39,421 nt of DNA from a virus: positions 13,321 through 52,741 of the IMG/VR virus record IMGVR_UViG_3300002483_000017; one strand, written 5' to 3'. This document shows positions 1-7,768 of this stretch, in pieces. Position 1 is the first letter of the stretch. Every line of letters begins with the position of its first letter. Under the pieces are notes generated by a model, which saw only the letters and a program-made list of their open reading frames with translations, had not been told where the DNA came from and searched no databases. Made by a program: the position numbers and the translations under genes.

Positions 1-131
1 TGGGCAGTGCTCAATTAAACCGTGCGGCAAGTATACTGGCTAATAGGTCAGCACAATACACTCCACCAGCACGACCAGGGCAGTCTACTTCTTTTACTTA
101 TATAGGTAAACCTCCCATTCCTTTTAACTAA
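1..131 (+). CDS. C-terminal end of an unidentified protein (5' truncated)
   Basis: A reading frame is open from the window edge (first full codon at base 3) to a TAA at 129-131, giving 43 residues. The visible tail is Ser/Pro/Gln-rich and ends in IPFN. The next gene starts two bases after the stop, as is usual for the packed genes here. The body of the protein lies outside the window, so no function can be given. The Pro-rich tail resembles other probable virion proteins in this phage, but that is inference. Confidence 0.55.
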   Translation, partial: GSAQLNRAASILANRSAQYTPPARPGQSTSFTYIGKPPIPFN

Positions 132-133
132 TT

Positions 134-370
134 ATGGCTGAAAAGAAGAAAGATAAAAATTGGATTCAATCGGCAATTAAAAAGCCTGGTACTTTCACAG
201 CTAAGGCCAGGAAGAAGGGGATTACTCCTGCTCAGTTACAAGCCAATGTAGAAAAGAATCCAGATAAATATGACGAGAAAACACGTAAGCAAGCTCAGCT
301 TCGTGAAACTCTTGTTAAGATAAATAAGAACAAAAAAGATAAGAAAAATGCCAGCAAAGAAAAAGAGTGA
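134..370 (+). CDS. Small lysine-rich protein, unknown function
   Basis: This encodes 78 residues with a very high Lys content, beginning MAEKKKDKNW and ending NASKEKE. No membrane segment or catalytic motif is visible. The middle (TAKARKKGITPAQLQANV) reads like the short basic proteins common in marine phages, which tend to lie near structural genes. The ATG has no clear Shine-Dalgarno sequence. The 3' end overlaps the next gene by 23 bases in another frame, suggesting translational coupling. Nucleic-acid binding or packing in the virion is possible from composition alone. It is clearly coding but functionally unknown. Confidence 0.7.
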   Translation: MAEKKKDKNWIQSAIKKPGTFTAKARKKGITPAQLQANVEKNPDKYDEKTRKQAQLRETLVKINKNKKDKKNASKEKE

Positions 371-473
371 TCCTTGCTGGTCAGGGTATAAAAAACAAGG
401 CATGAAGACATCAAAGAAGACAGGCAAAAAAGTTCCCAACTGTGTACCTGTAAAAAAACGGAGTAAAAAGTAA
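348..473 (+). CDS. Tiny Cys/Lys-rich protein (41 aa)
   Basis: An ATG at 348 opens a 41-residue frame ending TAA at 471-473. It contains SDPCWSGYKKQGMK followed by KKVPNCVPVKKR. The pattern D-P-C-W-x-G-Y-K-x-x-G-M-K, then V-P-N-C-V-P, is one I recall from many short cyanophage proteins, so this is probably a genuine gene although very short. The two cysteines sit about 22 residues apart and could form a disulfide or bind a metal. It overlaps the previous gene by 23 bases and the next gene starts two bases after it. Function unknown. Confidence 0.6.
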   Translation: MPAKKKSDPCWSGYKKQGMKTSKKTGKKVPNCVPVKKRSKK

Positions 474-475
474 TC

Positions 476-1135
476 ATGCCACGTGATAGCCGCCTAAGTC
501 GTCCACAAGATTATCTCGATGAGGTAGCTCTTTTTTTTCATAAAGGAGCTAAAGGTCCTTATCAAATTAATTACGAAGAAGCGTTTCGTCGTAAGTCTGA
601 TGAACCACCTTTTACGGTTTATCATTTTGATTCCGCTTCATTACAAGAAAGACTTAAAACTAAAAAGCTAAAGAACAATCCAAGAGCTGGTTTTGTTGAT
701 CCACAGAACCCAGAAAACTTTGAAGCGTTTACTGGACTAGGACGTTTTGATACTGGTAGGAATGATCCAGAGAATCCGTTATATAGTTTTCAAAATGGTC
801 GTGCAAATACAAAATTAGATTTCAGAACGTATCCAGATTTTAAAGAGCGGTGGGTGCAAATGTATGAGTTAAGCCCTACCCTTTCTGTTGATAAAAAAGT
901 TTCTAATCCTAATCCTCGCGCTAGCAACCCTGATCCTAAGGGCAATCTTATGGATTATGCGCAGAAGAAAGCACAAAACCAACTTGAAGGCAAGATGAAT
1001 GTTGCTCAGCTTTTATCATCTTCCAAGAAAGAAGTTAAAGAAGCAGAAGAACCGCAACAAAAACGAACAGAGCAATTAAAAAATCAAGACAAGAAAGAAA
1101 CTAAGAAACCTAAGGATAAAGAAAAACCAGCTTGA
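476..1135 (+). CDS. Hypothetical protein with a charged C-terminal tail, possibly virion-associated
   Basis: This 219-residue protein falls into two parts. Residues 1-140 are mixed and aromatic-rich, with NPENPLYSFQNGR-like turns. From about 175 the sequence becomes a Lys/Glu/Gln-rich tail (KKEVKEAEEPQQKRTEQLK) that is probably helical or disordered. There is no membrane segment or catalytic motif that I recognise. It lies two bases after the tiny Cys/Lys protein and about 40 bases before the run of Ala/Gly-rich proteins. That context suggests a structural or assembly role, but no family is identified. Confidence 0.65.
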   Translation: MPRDSRLSRPQDYLDEVALFFHKGAKGPYQINYEEAFRRKSDEPPFTVYHFDSASLQERLKTKKLKNNPRAGFVDPQNPENFEAFTGLGRFDTGRNDPENPLYSFQNGRANTKLDFRTYPDFKERWVQMYELSPTLSVDKKVSNPNPRASNPDPKGNLMDYAQKKAQNQLEGKMNVAQLLSSSKKEVKEAEEPQQKRTEQLKNQDKKETKKPKDKEKPA

Positions 1136-1175
1136 AATTAAAGGAAGTAGAATCAGACTATATAACTACGGATAG

Positions 1176-1730
1176 ATGCTGGCAGCCGGATTAAAATTAG
1201 CAAGTAAATTTTTACCGGGCCTAACCAAGAAGGGTTTGATGAAAGGCCTTGGCCGTGACGCCTTAGTTAGTGGAGCCCTTAGTTCAGGAATGGAGCTTGT
1301 AGGAGGTGCAGATCCTGTAACAGCATTAGCCTATGGCGTAGCTGATGCAGCTGGTTCTGGCTTAGCTCAAGGTGGTTTACGTGCTGCTTTGGGTAAGAAA
1401 ACAGGAACCAGAGAACTTCTTGCAAACGTTGCTGGTAGTTTTGCAAGTAGGGTTCCTGTAGTAGCAATGGATCCTCGATACAAAGACCTTTCTTTAGCTA
1501 CTGCTCAATCTCCTGTTGCTGCACAACAGACACAAGTTAGTCAGCAAAATTTACAACGCATGCTAATTAATAATGATTTATTAGCAGGACAATATATGCC
1601 CGGAACAATGTATCAAGGTATGGGTATTCAAAGCCCACAAGCATTGACGCAACAATATTTAAATAGTGAGATGCCAATGTTTAATGTGGCAGAGGTTGAA
1701 CGAGATATGGCACGTATTGTAGGAGTGTAA
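1176..1730 (+). CDS. Ala/Gly-rich protein with hydrophobic stretches, possible ejection/internal virion protein
   Basis: This 184-residue protein opens with an amphipathic basic N-terminus (MLAAGLKLASKFLPGLTKKG) and continues with Ala/Gly/Leu-rich stretches to about residue 100. A Gln-rich part follows (residues ~110-165), then an acidic end. There is no signal peptide and no enzyme motif. It is the first of seven similar-looking genes on the plus strand, separated by 2-54 bases. Short-tailed phages often encode several Ala/Gly-rich inner-core proteins that enter the host envelope during DNA ejection. That role is inferred from composition and grouping only. Confidence 0.65.
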   Translation: MLAAGLKLASKFLPGLTKKGLMKGLGRDALVSGALSSGMELVGGADPVTALAYGVADAAGSGLAQGGLRAALGKKTGTRELLANVAGSFASRVPVVAMDPRYKDLSLATAQSPVAAQQTQVSQQNLQRMLINNDLLAGQYMPGTMYQGMGIQSPQALTQQYLNSEMPMFNVAEVERDMARIVGV

Positions 1731-1732
1731 AA

Positions 1733-2848
1733 ATGAAACGATTAAAACAAACATTTGAAGATTTAAAAGCAGGTGGCAGAGCTTTTGCAAAAGCAACAGA
1801 AGGAATTGACTACGGATTAACATTTGCACCTTTTACTAAGGCATCAAGAAAAGCATATAGTGGATTAAAAGAACAAGGTGTTACGACAAAGACACCGGTT
1901 AAGCTTGCTGGTGCTTTAGCTACATCAGCTGTAACTGATTTAGGTTATGACGCAACACGTATCTTGTATTGGAAAAATAATCATCCAATGCCTATTTCAG
2001 ATTCATTATCTCGATTGGCACAAGGTAAAAATATTAATCAATATAGTGCGCCACAGAAAGCTGTTATTGGCTTAGCTTCTGTTGGTATTCCTGTGGGTGC
2101 GTCTTTAGGTATTTATGACTTAACTAATCCAGGGGAGTTATTTAGGCCCAAAGGTTTTGCTCAATCGTATGCAGAGCAAGGTTCAGAAGATCGCAGAAAA
2201 ACAGGACAACCAGCTCCTGAGTTATTAGAACGATTTGTTTTAGGTCGTCAAGGTAGACCTTTAAAGTTTGATACAGCTAAAGAAGATATCCCAGATCTTA
2301 CAAAGCAACGTTATGCAAATTACATGAACTTTTTGTATAACGAAAAAGGACCCCTGGGGGTTGGTTTAGTTAAAGGCACAATGGAGAATCTTCAGGGAGA
2401 GCCTGAAGCACGCATTGTTGGTTTCCCAGTGGGTTTACAAGCCGTGGGTGCTTTAGCAGGAAGTTCTGCAGCAACTGCTACTGCATTAAGGAGCATGCCC
2501 CCTGGGAAGGTAGAGAAGAAAGATAAAGGACAAACAATTGTTCGTCCATCAGCCAAACGTGTTCCTACTGCACAAGTAGCTGCAGCTGGCGCTGGTGGTG
2601 CATTATTAGGTGCATTAGCAGGTAAGTTAATGAATCGAGCTATTGCATCTCAAGGGCAATCTGATCTGCCGTCTACTCAAGAATACGGCATTACACCAGA
2701 ACGTACTTTTAACGGCGTAACTCCAGAAGGTGAATTAGTAATGGCAGCTATCAGAGGTTATGGTCCTTATGAAGAATTAGAAAAAGTTGGATTAAATACT
2801 CCAGAAAAATTAGAACAACGTAGACAAGAATTAATTCGACTTGGTTGA
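1733..2848 (+). CDS. Large Ala/Gly-rich protein with hydrophobic segments, possible internal virion protein
   Basis: This 371-residue protein starts two bases after the preceding stop. The N-terminus is helical and basic. Hydrophobic stretches occur near residues 110-130 (AVIGLASVGIPVGASLGIYD) and 285-300 (AAAGAGGALLGALAGKLM), the latter with small-residue packing typical of glycine-zipper membrane helices. The end is charged and helical (EKLEQRRQELIRLG). No catalytic motif is recognised. With its neighbours it forms a group of membrane-interacting candidates, consistent with ejection proteins. Family unknown. Confidence 0.65.
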   Translation: MKRLKQTFEDLKAGGRAFAKATEGIDYGLTFAPFTKASRKAYSGLKEQGVTTKTPVKLAGALATSAVTDLGYDATRILYWKNNHPMPISDSLSRLAQGKNINQYSAPQKAVIGLASVGIPVGASLGIYDLTNPGELFRPKGFAQSYAEQGSEDRRKTGQPAPELLERFVLGRQGRPLKFDTAKEDIPDLTKQRYANYMNFLYNEKGPLGVGLVKGTMENLQGEPEARIVGFPVGLQAVGALAGSSAATATALRSMPPGKVEKKDKGQTIVRPSAKRVPTAQVAAAGAGGALLGALAGKLMNRAIASQGQSDLPSTQEYGITPERTFNGVTPEGELVMAAIRGYGPYEELEKVGLNTPEKLEQRRQELIRLG

Positions 2849-2885
2849 TATAGAATTTAAGTACAGATTTAAATTTCAATAAACG

Positions 2886-3842
2886 ATGTATTCACCATAT
2901 GCTTCTACTAATTTAGGTTCTGTTGGCGCACCAGCAGTAGGAAATCTTGGTGGACTTGAATCAATTAATATTGGCGCTGGTCGAGAACCGTTGACAGCAG
3001 GAGGTGTACGTTCTCTTGGTCAAGGCCGCACGTTTAGTGCAACACAAGCATTTACAACTCCTTTAACTCTTGGTGTATCAAGAGAAATGACCATGGCACA
3101 ACGTGCTCAAGCAGCACAGCAGCAGATTCAAAATATGCTGTATCCAATGGGAGAACGTGCTAAACAAGTACAACGTGCGATTCAAAATAACCCTGGTCGT
3201 CTTGGTTTAGGTTTAGCAGCCCTACCTGCTCTTGGAACTGCCGTTAGTGAAGCTCAGCAAGGACGCCCAATTGGTGCAGCTGGTGCTGTTGCTGGTGGCG
3301 GCTTTGGTGCTGCTTTAGGTCTGGGTGCAGCAGCTTTACTTCCTGCACCGGTAAGAGGAGTAGCTAAGGCTGTTTTACCGACTGTTGGTGCCTTGATGGG
3401 AGCACCTTCTGGAGCACAAGCAACTGAGTATGTAAAGCGTAAAGTTACAGGTGAACCAACCAAGGGCAAAGAAGGTGAGCTTGGTAGTCAGCTCGCAGCA
3501 AGAGGAAAGATTGCATCACAAGACTTAGACCTTCGCCAACAAATGCTAGGTCAAAACTTAGCTGCAACCAAAGATTTAACTCAGTTCTATATGCAAGCAG
3601 AGTTGCAACAAATGCAAGCAATGAATCCGTTGATTCAAAAAATGAAGAATGCGGATTTAGTACGTCAACAAGCAATGGCTAATACAATGGCTGGTAATTA
3701 TGCCATGTTAGGTACTGTGGCAACTGCTGGTAAACTAGCTACAGGAGCACAAGCAGAAGCTGGTGCTAACTTACGTACTGCATTAACCGCTAATCCTTAT
3801 GCAGGTAGCGTGATGCAAGCACCAAATATTAGCTTTGGTTGA
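2886..3842 (+). CDS. Ala/Gln/Gly-rich protein with glycine-zipper segment, possible internal virion protein
   Basis: This 318-residue protein has a Gly/Ser-rich N-terminal 60 residues and a Gln-rich helix near 70-100. A long Ala/Gly hydrophobic region follows at about 105-180 (AAGAVAGGGFGAALGLGAAA), then a Met/Gln-rich helical end. The glycine-zipper composition suggests membrane insertion or self-association. The codon pattern resembles that of the neighbouring virion candidates. The high GC of the Ala/Gly stretch also leaves antisense frames open at 3254-3469, which I take as shadows. Function unknown; ejection or inner-core role inferred from context. Confidence 0.65.
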   Translation: MYSPYASTNLGSVGAPAVGNLGGLESINIGAGREPLTAGGVRSLGQGRTFSATQAFTTPLTLGVSREMTMAQRAQAAQQQIQNMLYPMGERAKQVQRAIQNNPGRLGLGLAALPALGTAVSEAQQGRPIGAAGAVAGGGFGAALGLGAAALLPAPVRGVAKAVLPTVGALMGAPSGAQATEYVKRKVTGEPTKGKEGELGSQLAARGKIASQDLDLRQQMLGQNLAATKDLTQFYMQAELQQMQAMNPLIQKMKNADLVRQQAMANTMAGNYAMLGTVATAGKLATGAQAEAGANLRTALTANPYAGSVMQAPNISFG

Positions 3843-3848
3843 TTGATT

Positions 3849-4352
3849 ATGTCTTTGTTCCCACAATACAATTTCAATCCTTATGCGAAAGGGCAGAATC
3901 CTTTTAAAGTAGCTGGTGACTATATGCCTTTTTTGGGTACAGACATCAGTGATGTCTATAGTTTAGATGTTTTCGATGAAAATAAAAAACCAGATGATGA
4001 AACAAAGACTAAGTCTACTGGTGATCCTTTGGTTGATTATCTTATAAAAAAAGACAAACAAGCTGAAGAAGATAAAAAGTATTATCGATCTGAAGAGTAT
4101 CTCCGTACCCAAGCTGAGTTAGCTGATGAGATTGCTGCACGTCAAATGGCACGGGCACAGAAATATGGTGAGCGTTCTGCGATGCTGGGTTTCTTATATA
4201 AGGGTCTTCCCAATATGGTTAAGGATATGAAGTTTGCTAAGTACGCAGGTGCTGATGCAGCTTTAGCGGGTATTAGAGATAACTTCGGTAGAATTAGTAC
4301 ACCACAGGTAACGACAGGTCGTTACTTCCAGAACATGCCTTTGATTGGATAA
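3849..4352 (+). CDS. Hypothetical protein of the putative virion cluster
   Basis: I place the start at the ATG at 3849 (MSLFPQYNFNPYAKG, 167 residues) rather than the in-frame TTG at 3843 that abuts the previous stop. The N-terminus is aromatic and Pro/Asn-rich. The middle (~45-110) is strongly charged and predicted helical (KKDKQAEEDKKYYRSEEY), and the end is mixed. No membrane helix as clear as in the neighbours and no recognised domain. It lies tightly between two Ala/Gly-rich genes, with two bases before the next ATG, so co-translation is likely. Function unknown. Confidence 0.65.
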   Translation: MSLFPQYNFNPYAKGQNPFKVAGDYMPFLGTDISDVYSLDVFDENKKPDDETKTKSTGDPLVDYLIKKDKQAEEDKKYYRSEEYLRTQAELADEIAARQMARAQKYGERSAMLGFLYKGLPNMVKDMKFAKYAGADAALAGIRDNFGRISTPQVTTGRYFQNMPLIG

Positions 4353-4354
4353 TT

Positions 4355-4846
4355 ATGGTTGCTACTAATCCGTTTAATCCAGGAGGTGCAGGTTATGCTA
4401 CTTCAAGTTCTTTTAATCCAGCACCTTTAGGCCCTGATTTTTCATCAGGTGCTATTAATTACCCTACAGGAGGCGGCTCATCTAGTGGAGGTGGTGGTTT
4501 CTTAAGTAACTTTAAATTAAGTGATCTGATGCCAGTGGCGGCTGCAGGTCTTGGTGGCATCTTTGCAGGACGTACTGCTGATAATTATGGCCGAAGCATG
4601 TTGGCGGCCCAGCAATTAACTGCTGATGCAGCCCTAGGTACTGCAATGATTAATGCCAATCTTGGAAAAGATATGGCACGCTTTGGATTAAATTTAGATC
4701 AACAGGCAGCACAACGGAATCTACAATTTCAACGCTCTGCTCCTTTTCAAGATTTGTTAGTAACACGTGCAAACATGGGTGACAGCGGCATTGGTTTTGA
4801 ACAACGTGCAGCAGCCAGGAAGAGGATGTTTGGCGGATTAGCTTAA
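4355..4846 (+). CDS. Gly/Ala-rich protein with one hydrophobic segment and a Gln/Arg helix
   Basis: In this 163-residue protein, residues 1-45 are Gly/Ser/Pro-rich and flexible. Residues about 58-72 form a hydrophobic segment (LMPVAAAGLGGIFAG). Residues 80-135 form a long Ala/Gln helix (LNLDQQAAQRNLQFQR), and the end is ARKRMFGG. Flexible linker, short membrane helix and coiled region is the plan also seen in the next gene, so the two may be partners. No enzyme motif. Likely virion or ejection component by context; family not recognised. Confidence 0.62.
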   Translation: MVATNPFNPGGAGYATSSSFNPAPLGPDFSSGAINYPTGGGSSSGGGGFLSNFKLSDLMPVAAAGLGGIFAGRTADNYGRSMLAAQQLTADAALGTAMINANLGKDMARFGLNLDQQAAQRNLQFQRSAPFQDLLVTRANMGDSGIGFEQRAAARKRMFGGLA

Positions 4847-4900
4847 ACTTTACTTTTGGCTTGGGTCTGCGATAATAAATACATAATGAGGTAAATGTAA

Positions 4901-5578
4901 ATGATTTGGCCAGCAATCGCCGGAGCAGCTGTTTCTACGATAGGTGGCTTCGCTTTAAATAAAATGTTTGGTGGTGGCGGTGGTTCGTCAGGAGGCGGAG
5001 GAGGTTATGGTGCTATTCAGTTTGATCCTTATGAATTAGCAGGTAAATTCAGGGATGATTTTACAAAAGATCTTTATATGCCTAAAGAAGACTTTGGTGA
5101 ATTAGCAGGGTTTTTTAATAAAAATGTTAATACAAATCCAATGTTTGATCGTAATTATGCTTTATCTACATTAAGTAGCTACAGTGATCCAAATCAATTT
5201 ATGTTAAATGAAGATGTAAAAGATCTTATGACAGGAACGGTTGATAAAAAAGATGCTAAAAATTTAATTGCTGATCAATTTAGACTTGCATCAAAAGGAC
5301 GAACAGCATCTCAATCATTTGTAGATGATACATATGAATCATTAAAGCGTACAGGGCAACTTGGATCACCATCATCGATTACCTCTGGAGCTAGTAATCA
5401 AATTGCCTCTTTATTCCCAGGGTTTAGAAGCATGGGTGAACAAGATTATAGTTTAATGGCCCAATTTGGTCCAGGAAGACTTGATCCTGAAACGGGTGGC
5501 CTTTTATTTAAAACACCAGATATTATTAAAGCGGGTAGAAAGCAATCACAAGCAGCTGCTTCAAATGCGTTCGCATAA
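4901..5578 (+). CDS. Protein with N-terminal membrane segment and polyglycine linker
   Basis: This 225-residue protein starts at an ATG preceded by a GAGG element about nine bases upstream. Residues 2-20 are hydrophobic (WPAIAGAAVSTIGGFALNK) and look like a membrane anchor or uncleaved signal. A Gly/Ser linker follows at about 24-35, then a globular part rich in Asp/Phe/Tyr with helices. The anchor-linker-domain layout suits a protein inserted in a membrane during DNA entry or in the tail channel. It is separated from the previous gene by 54 bases containing ATAATAAATA, a possible late-promoter-like element. Function inferred only. Confidence 0.62.
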   Translation: MIWPAIAGAAVSTIGGFALNKMFGGGGGSSGGGGGYGAIQFDPYELAGKFRDDFTKDLYMPKEDFGELAGFFNKNVNTNPMFDRNYALSTLSSYSDPNQFMLNEDVKDLMTGTVDKKDAKNLIADQFRLASKGRTASQSFVDDTYESLKRTGQLGSPSSITSGASNQIASLFPGFRSMGEQDYSLMAQFGPGRLDPETGGLLFKTPDIIKAGRKQSQAAASNAFA

Positions 5579-5627
5579 GTTAGCATAGATATTATCAGGT
5601 TACTTATTGTTTTTATAGGATACTGAC

Positions 5628-6311
5628 ATGGGCAAGAAAAAAGGCATTATTAAAAGAGCAGATGGAAATATTAAATGGAGCGATTTAACTGATGAACAAA
5701 AAGGTTATTATGATAATGATAAATCTTTGTTTAAAGAATATAAAGCAGATTATTTCGATGATGCACTGGATACAAGCGTAGGAGTACAAGATCCAGCAGA
5801 GTTTTTAGACGAGTATACAGGTTACCTTGATCAAATTTATGGTTATGAAGAATTAGGGCGAGAAGATCAACAACTTTTTGAAGGACAACAAAGGGATAAA
5901 GATCGTTTAAATAATGTAGCAATTGCAAACATTGAAACAGCTTCAAATGAAGCTGTTGCTGGTATTTATGCAGGTGCTGATATATATGGAAGCCAAGTTA
6001 CCTTATCTGGTTATAACTTACTTGACGCAAGAGAGCGTGATTTAACAGAATATACAACAACAGTTGAAGATGCTCGCTTACGTGATTTCAAAGATAAAGA
6101 CATTGCTTATGGTTTAAATCTCCAGAATATTATTAATCAAGGATTGCTAGATGTTGCAGAAATGCAAGGTAAGTACAGTGTTTCTGGTATTACAGAACGT
6201 GGAAAATTTGATAAAGCAATTCAAGAAATTCGCACAGCAGGTGATCAAGATATTGCACGTACCAACATGTACGGACAAATGATGGCTGGTTTCTGGAATT
6301 CTATCGGTTGA
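5628..6311 (+). CDS. Hydrophilic helical protein, probable structural component
   Basis: This 227-residue protein has an AGGA element 11 bases before its ATG. Residues 1-90 are charged and aspartate/tyrosine-rich. Residues 95-220 look mainly helical with regular Glu/Gln/Asn spacing (RERDLTEYTTTVEDARLRDF), suggesting a coiled coil. It has no membrane helix, unlike the preceding genes, and no recognised catalytic motif. It is the last gene of the 1176-6311 run, before a spacer with a TATAAT element. A virion or assembly role is inferred from position. Confidence 0.62.
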   Translation: MGKKKGIIKRADGNIKWSDLTDEQKGYYDNDKSLFKEYKADYFDDALDTSVGVQDPAEFLDEYTGYLDQIYGYEELGREDQQLFEGQQRDKDRLNNVAIANIETASNEAVAGIYAGADIYGSQVTLSGYNLLDARERDLTEYTTTVEDARLRDFKDKDIAYGLNLQNIINQGLLDVAEMQGKYSVSGITERGKFDKAIQEIRTAGDQDIARTNMYGQMMAGFWNSIG

Positions 6312-6325
6312 CCTGATTAGTTTGT

Positions 6326-6333
6326 ATTATAAT
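6326..6333 (+). promoter_or_regulatory. Candidate promoter -10 (ATTATAAT) before the packaging region
   Basis: The AT-rich spacer 6312-6358 carries a perfect TATAAT at 6328-6333 inside the self-complementary octamer ATTATAAT. A TTGACC at 6308-6313 is only 14 bases upstream, short for a standard -35. The ATG at 6359 follows with a leader of roughly 18 bases. Extensive host-type promoter use is plausible in a cyanophage. The element is seen directly; its activity is inferred. Confidence 0.35.
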
Positions 6334-6358
6334 TTTTATAGTGTAATTTTTAAATACC

Positions 6359-6601
6359 ATGGCAGCAGGTGATCTATCGTTTGTAGACGGCGTCGCAATG
6401 ATTGAGTTGGAGGATGGTAACAAGCGCGAGGCGCTACCTGGCGAAGCTGGGTTTGATAATGCTACTGTCCCCATTGAAGACTTTGAACAACTCCTGGGTA
6501 AGTTAGAAGGATCCAAGATGCGTCAGCAACGTCAAAAGTCTGTTGAAGGCCGTCGTGATATCTATTCACAGGGTCTAGCTTCCATGATGAGCAACTTCTG
6601 A
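6359..6601 (+). CDS. Small acidic protein carrying a conserved C-terminal module (paralogous to 28827-29252)
   Basis: This 80-residue protein has an N-terminal part that is acidic and unrelated to anything I recognise. Residues 35-80, starting ATVPIEDFEQLLGKLEG and ending GLASMMSNF, match the last 46 residues of the minus-strand protein at 28827-29252 at 42 of 46 positions. By hand count the DNA differs at 32 of 138 positions, mostly silently, so the peptide is under strong constraint. Both copies end exactly at NF. A docking or assembly peptide, for example binding capsid or scaffold, would fit. It starts the packaging operon, just before small acidic genes and the terminase. Function unknown. 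Confidence 0.7.
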   Translation: MAAGDLSFVDGVAMIELEDGNKREALPGEAGFDNATVPIEDFEQLLGKLEGSKMRQQRQKSVEGRRDIYSQGLASMMSNF

Positions 6602-6608
6602 TCGTCTT

Positions 6609-6794
6609 GTGAAAAAGCCTTCTCCTGATGAAAATTACACAACAGGCGGGGAGCTTGATGCTTATAAAAAAGCAGCACAAGTCGCCTATGACTACGCAAA
6701 GGAAAAGGCATTAAACGAGTCTTCTCCCGATAACTTCCCCCTGGAAGACAAAGAAGACTCTACTTTCTCTAGGAGCGATAATAAAGATGGCTGA
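6609..6794 (+). CDS. Small acidic hypothetical protein
   Basis: This 61-residue frame starts at a GTG (6609) seven bases after the previous stop. There is no in-frame ATG nearby and no clear Shine-Dalgarno, so the start is uncertain. The protein is hydrophilic, with a helical centre (KKAAQVAYDYAKEKA) and an acidic Ser/Asp end. Its stop overlaps the next ATG by eight bases, which supports it being a real, coupled gene. No family or function recognised. Confidence 0.5.
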   Translation: MKKPSPDENYTTGGELDAYKKAAQVAYDYAKEKALNESSPDNFPLEDKEDSTFSRSDNKDG

Positions 6795-7038
6795 TGCAAT
6801 CAGTGCAATGTATGATGAGGATGCTGATGACGTAACTAATCTTTTCTTTGATGAAGATAAAGCACGTCAAGCGGCTAAAGCAGTAAAAATCTTCCAGGAT
6901 GTTTCTGTTGGTTCAACCATGAAGAAACAGAGTAATCTTGCAGAAGAAGAACGTAAGACTAATGAGCAAAAGCAGCGATTCTCTGAAAAAGACGAAGACC
7001 GGGATTACCGCCAGGCCCAACAAGCATACCGATTCTGA
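6787..7038 (+). CDS. Small acidic/charged hypothetical protein upstream of the terminase genes
   Basis: This 83-residue protein is acidic at the N-terminus (MYDEDADDVTNLFFDEDKAR) and highly charged and helical at the C-terminus, ending QAYRF. It overlaps the upstream gene by eight bases and its 3' end overlaps the next frame. No motif recognised. Position just before a candidate small terminase suggests a part in DNA packaging or head assembly, but this rests on location alone. Confidence 0.6.
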   Translation: MADAISAMYDEDADDVTNLFFDEDKARQAAKAVKIFQDVSVGSTMKKQSNLAEEERKTNEQKQRFSEKDEDRDYRQAQQAYRF

Positions 7039-7537
7039 TATTGACTTAAAAGTCTTTAACCATTGGGTAGATAATTTAGACAGCTCGACCAAGGAGTCTT
7101 TCTGTTCTTTTGCAGAGGAATCTTTCTCTGTTATACAGGTTTATTTGTATGCTAAGTTTCTTGGTTATGACAGTAGTATTGTAGCTGTTGATTTATGGTT
7201 AAAAGATAATTTTTTAAAACCAGATCATCTTAAAGTTTTGTTGCATGAGATTGAAGAAATGCAAGAAGACATTAGAAAGTTAAGAATGGATATTGAAAAC
7301 TATGCGGTTAAGCGAGATGTCGGTGTTGCTCGCATTGCTGCTATGCAAAAAGAATTGCGTGGAACTATCTCCCAGGTTGATTCTTTTGTTTCTTCTCGTG
7401 ACCGTAAAGGTCTTTTGATGGCTGGTGCTGACCGTGCATTACGTGAAGTTGCTTCTATTTTTAAAGATGATCCTATTGAAGGACCTTTACAAGAGGCTTC
7501 AATGTCTGTTTGGGCTAGAATGCAATTTGAAGATTAA
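6962..7537 (+). CDS. Candidate terminase small subunit
   Basis: I choose the ATG at 6962 (191 residues); an upstream in-frame TTG at 6938 is possible and either start overlaps the previous gene. After about 30 residues comes a helical, aromatic region (NHWVDNLDSSTKESF), then a heptad-like coiled coil at about residues 90-120 (LHEIEEMQEDIRKLRMDIE) and a mixed C-terminus. Small terminases typically combine an N-terminal DNA-binding helical domain with a central oligomerising coiled coil and lie just upstream of the large subunit, as here with only two tiny genes between. No sequence signature proves it; the call rests on layout, size and predicted structure. Confidence 0.45.
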   Translation: MSKSSDSLKKTKTGITARPNKHTDSDIDLKVFNHWVDNLDSSTKESFCSFAEESFSVIQVYLYAKFLGYDSSIVAVDLWLKDNFLKPDHLKVLLHEIEEMQEDIRKLRMDIENYAVKRDVGVARIAAMQKELRGTISQVDSFVSSRDRKGLLMAGADRALREVASIFKDDPIEGPLQEASMSVWARMQFED

Positions 7538-7542
7538 TATGT

Positions 7543-7767
7543 ATGGAACAAAATAGCCCATCTTTTACAAGAATGTCAGTATTACAAATGCTGACTGATT
7601 TGGAGAAGAATCGGAACTATAATGTTCCTACATTGCCTAATCAGCCACCACAAAATGCGGCGACTGATTTAGCCCCTTCTCCTTTACCTTCCAACGCTGA
7701 TTCACTCGAACCAGGTGTTGATCCTTCGGATAAATTCCAACAATTGTTAAACGCTCGGTCTAAATAA
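7543..7767 (+). CDS. Small Pro/Asn-rich hypothetical protein
   Basis: This 74-residue protein starts five bases after the previous stop. A short helical N-terminus (SVLQMLTDLEKNRN) is followed by a Pro/Asn/Gln/Ser-rich, probably disordered part and a final short helix (DKFQQLLNARSK). It lies between the candidate small terminase and the large terminase. The disordered middle with terminal helices suits an adaptor or scaffold-like peptide. No family recognised. Confidence 0.6.
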   Translation: MEQNSPSFTRMSVLQMLTDLEKNRNYNVPTLPNQPPQNAATDLAPSPLPSNADSLEPGVDPSDKFQQLLNARSK

Positions 7768-7768
7768 A

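Noticed and set aside
3843-3848. TTG start for the gene ending at 4352
   Set aside because: An ATG two codons later gives a natural N-terminus and better fits the other gene starts.
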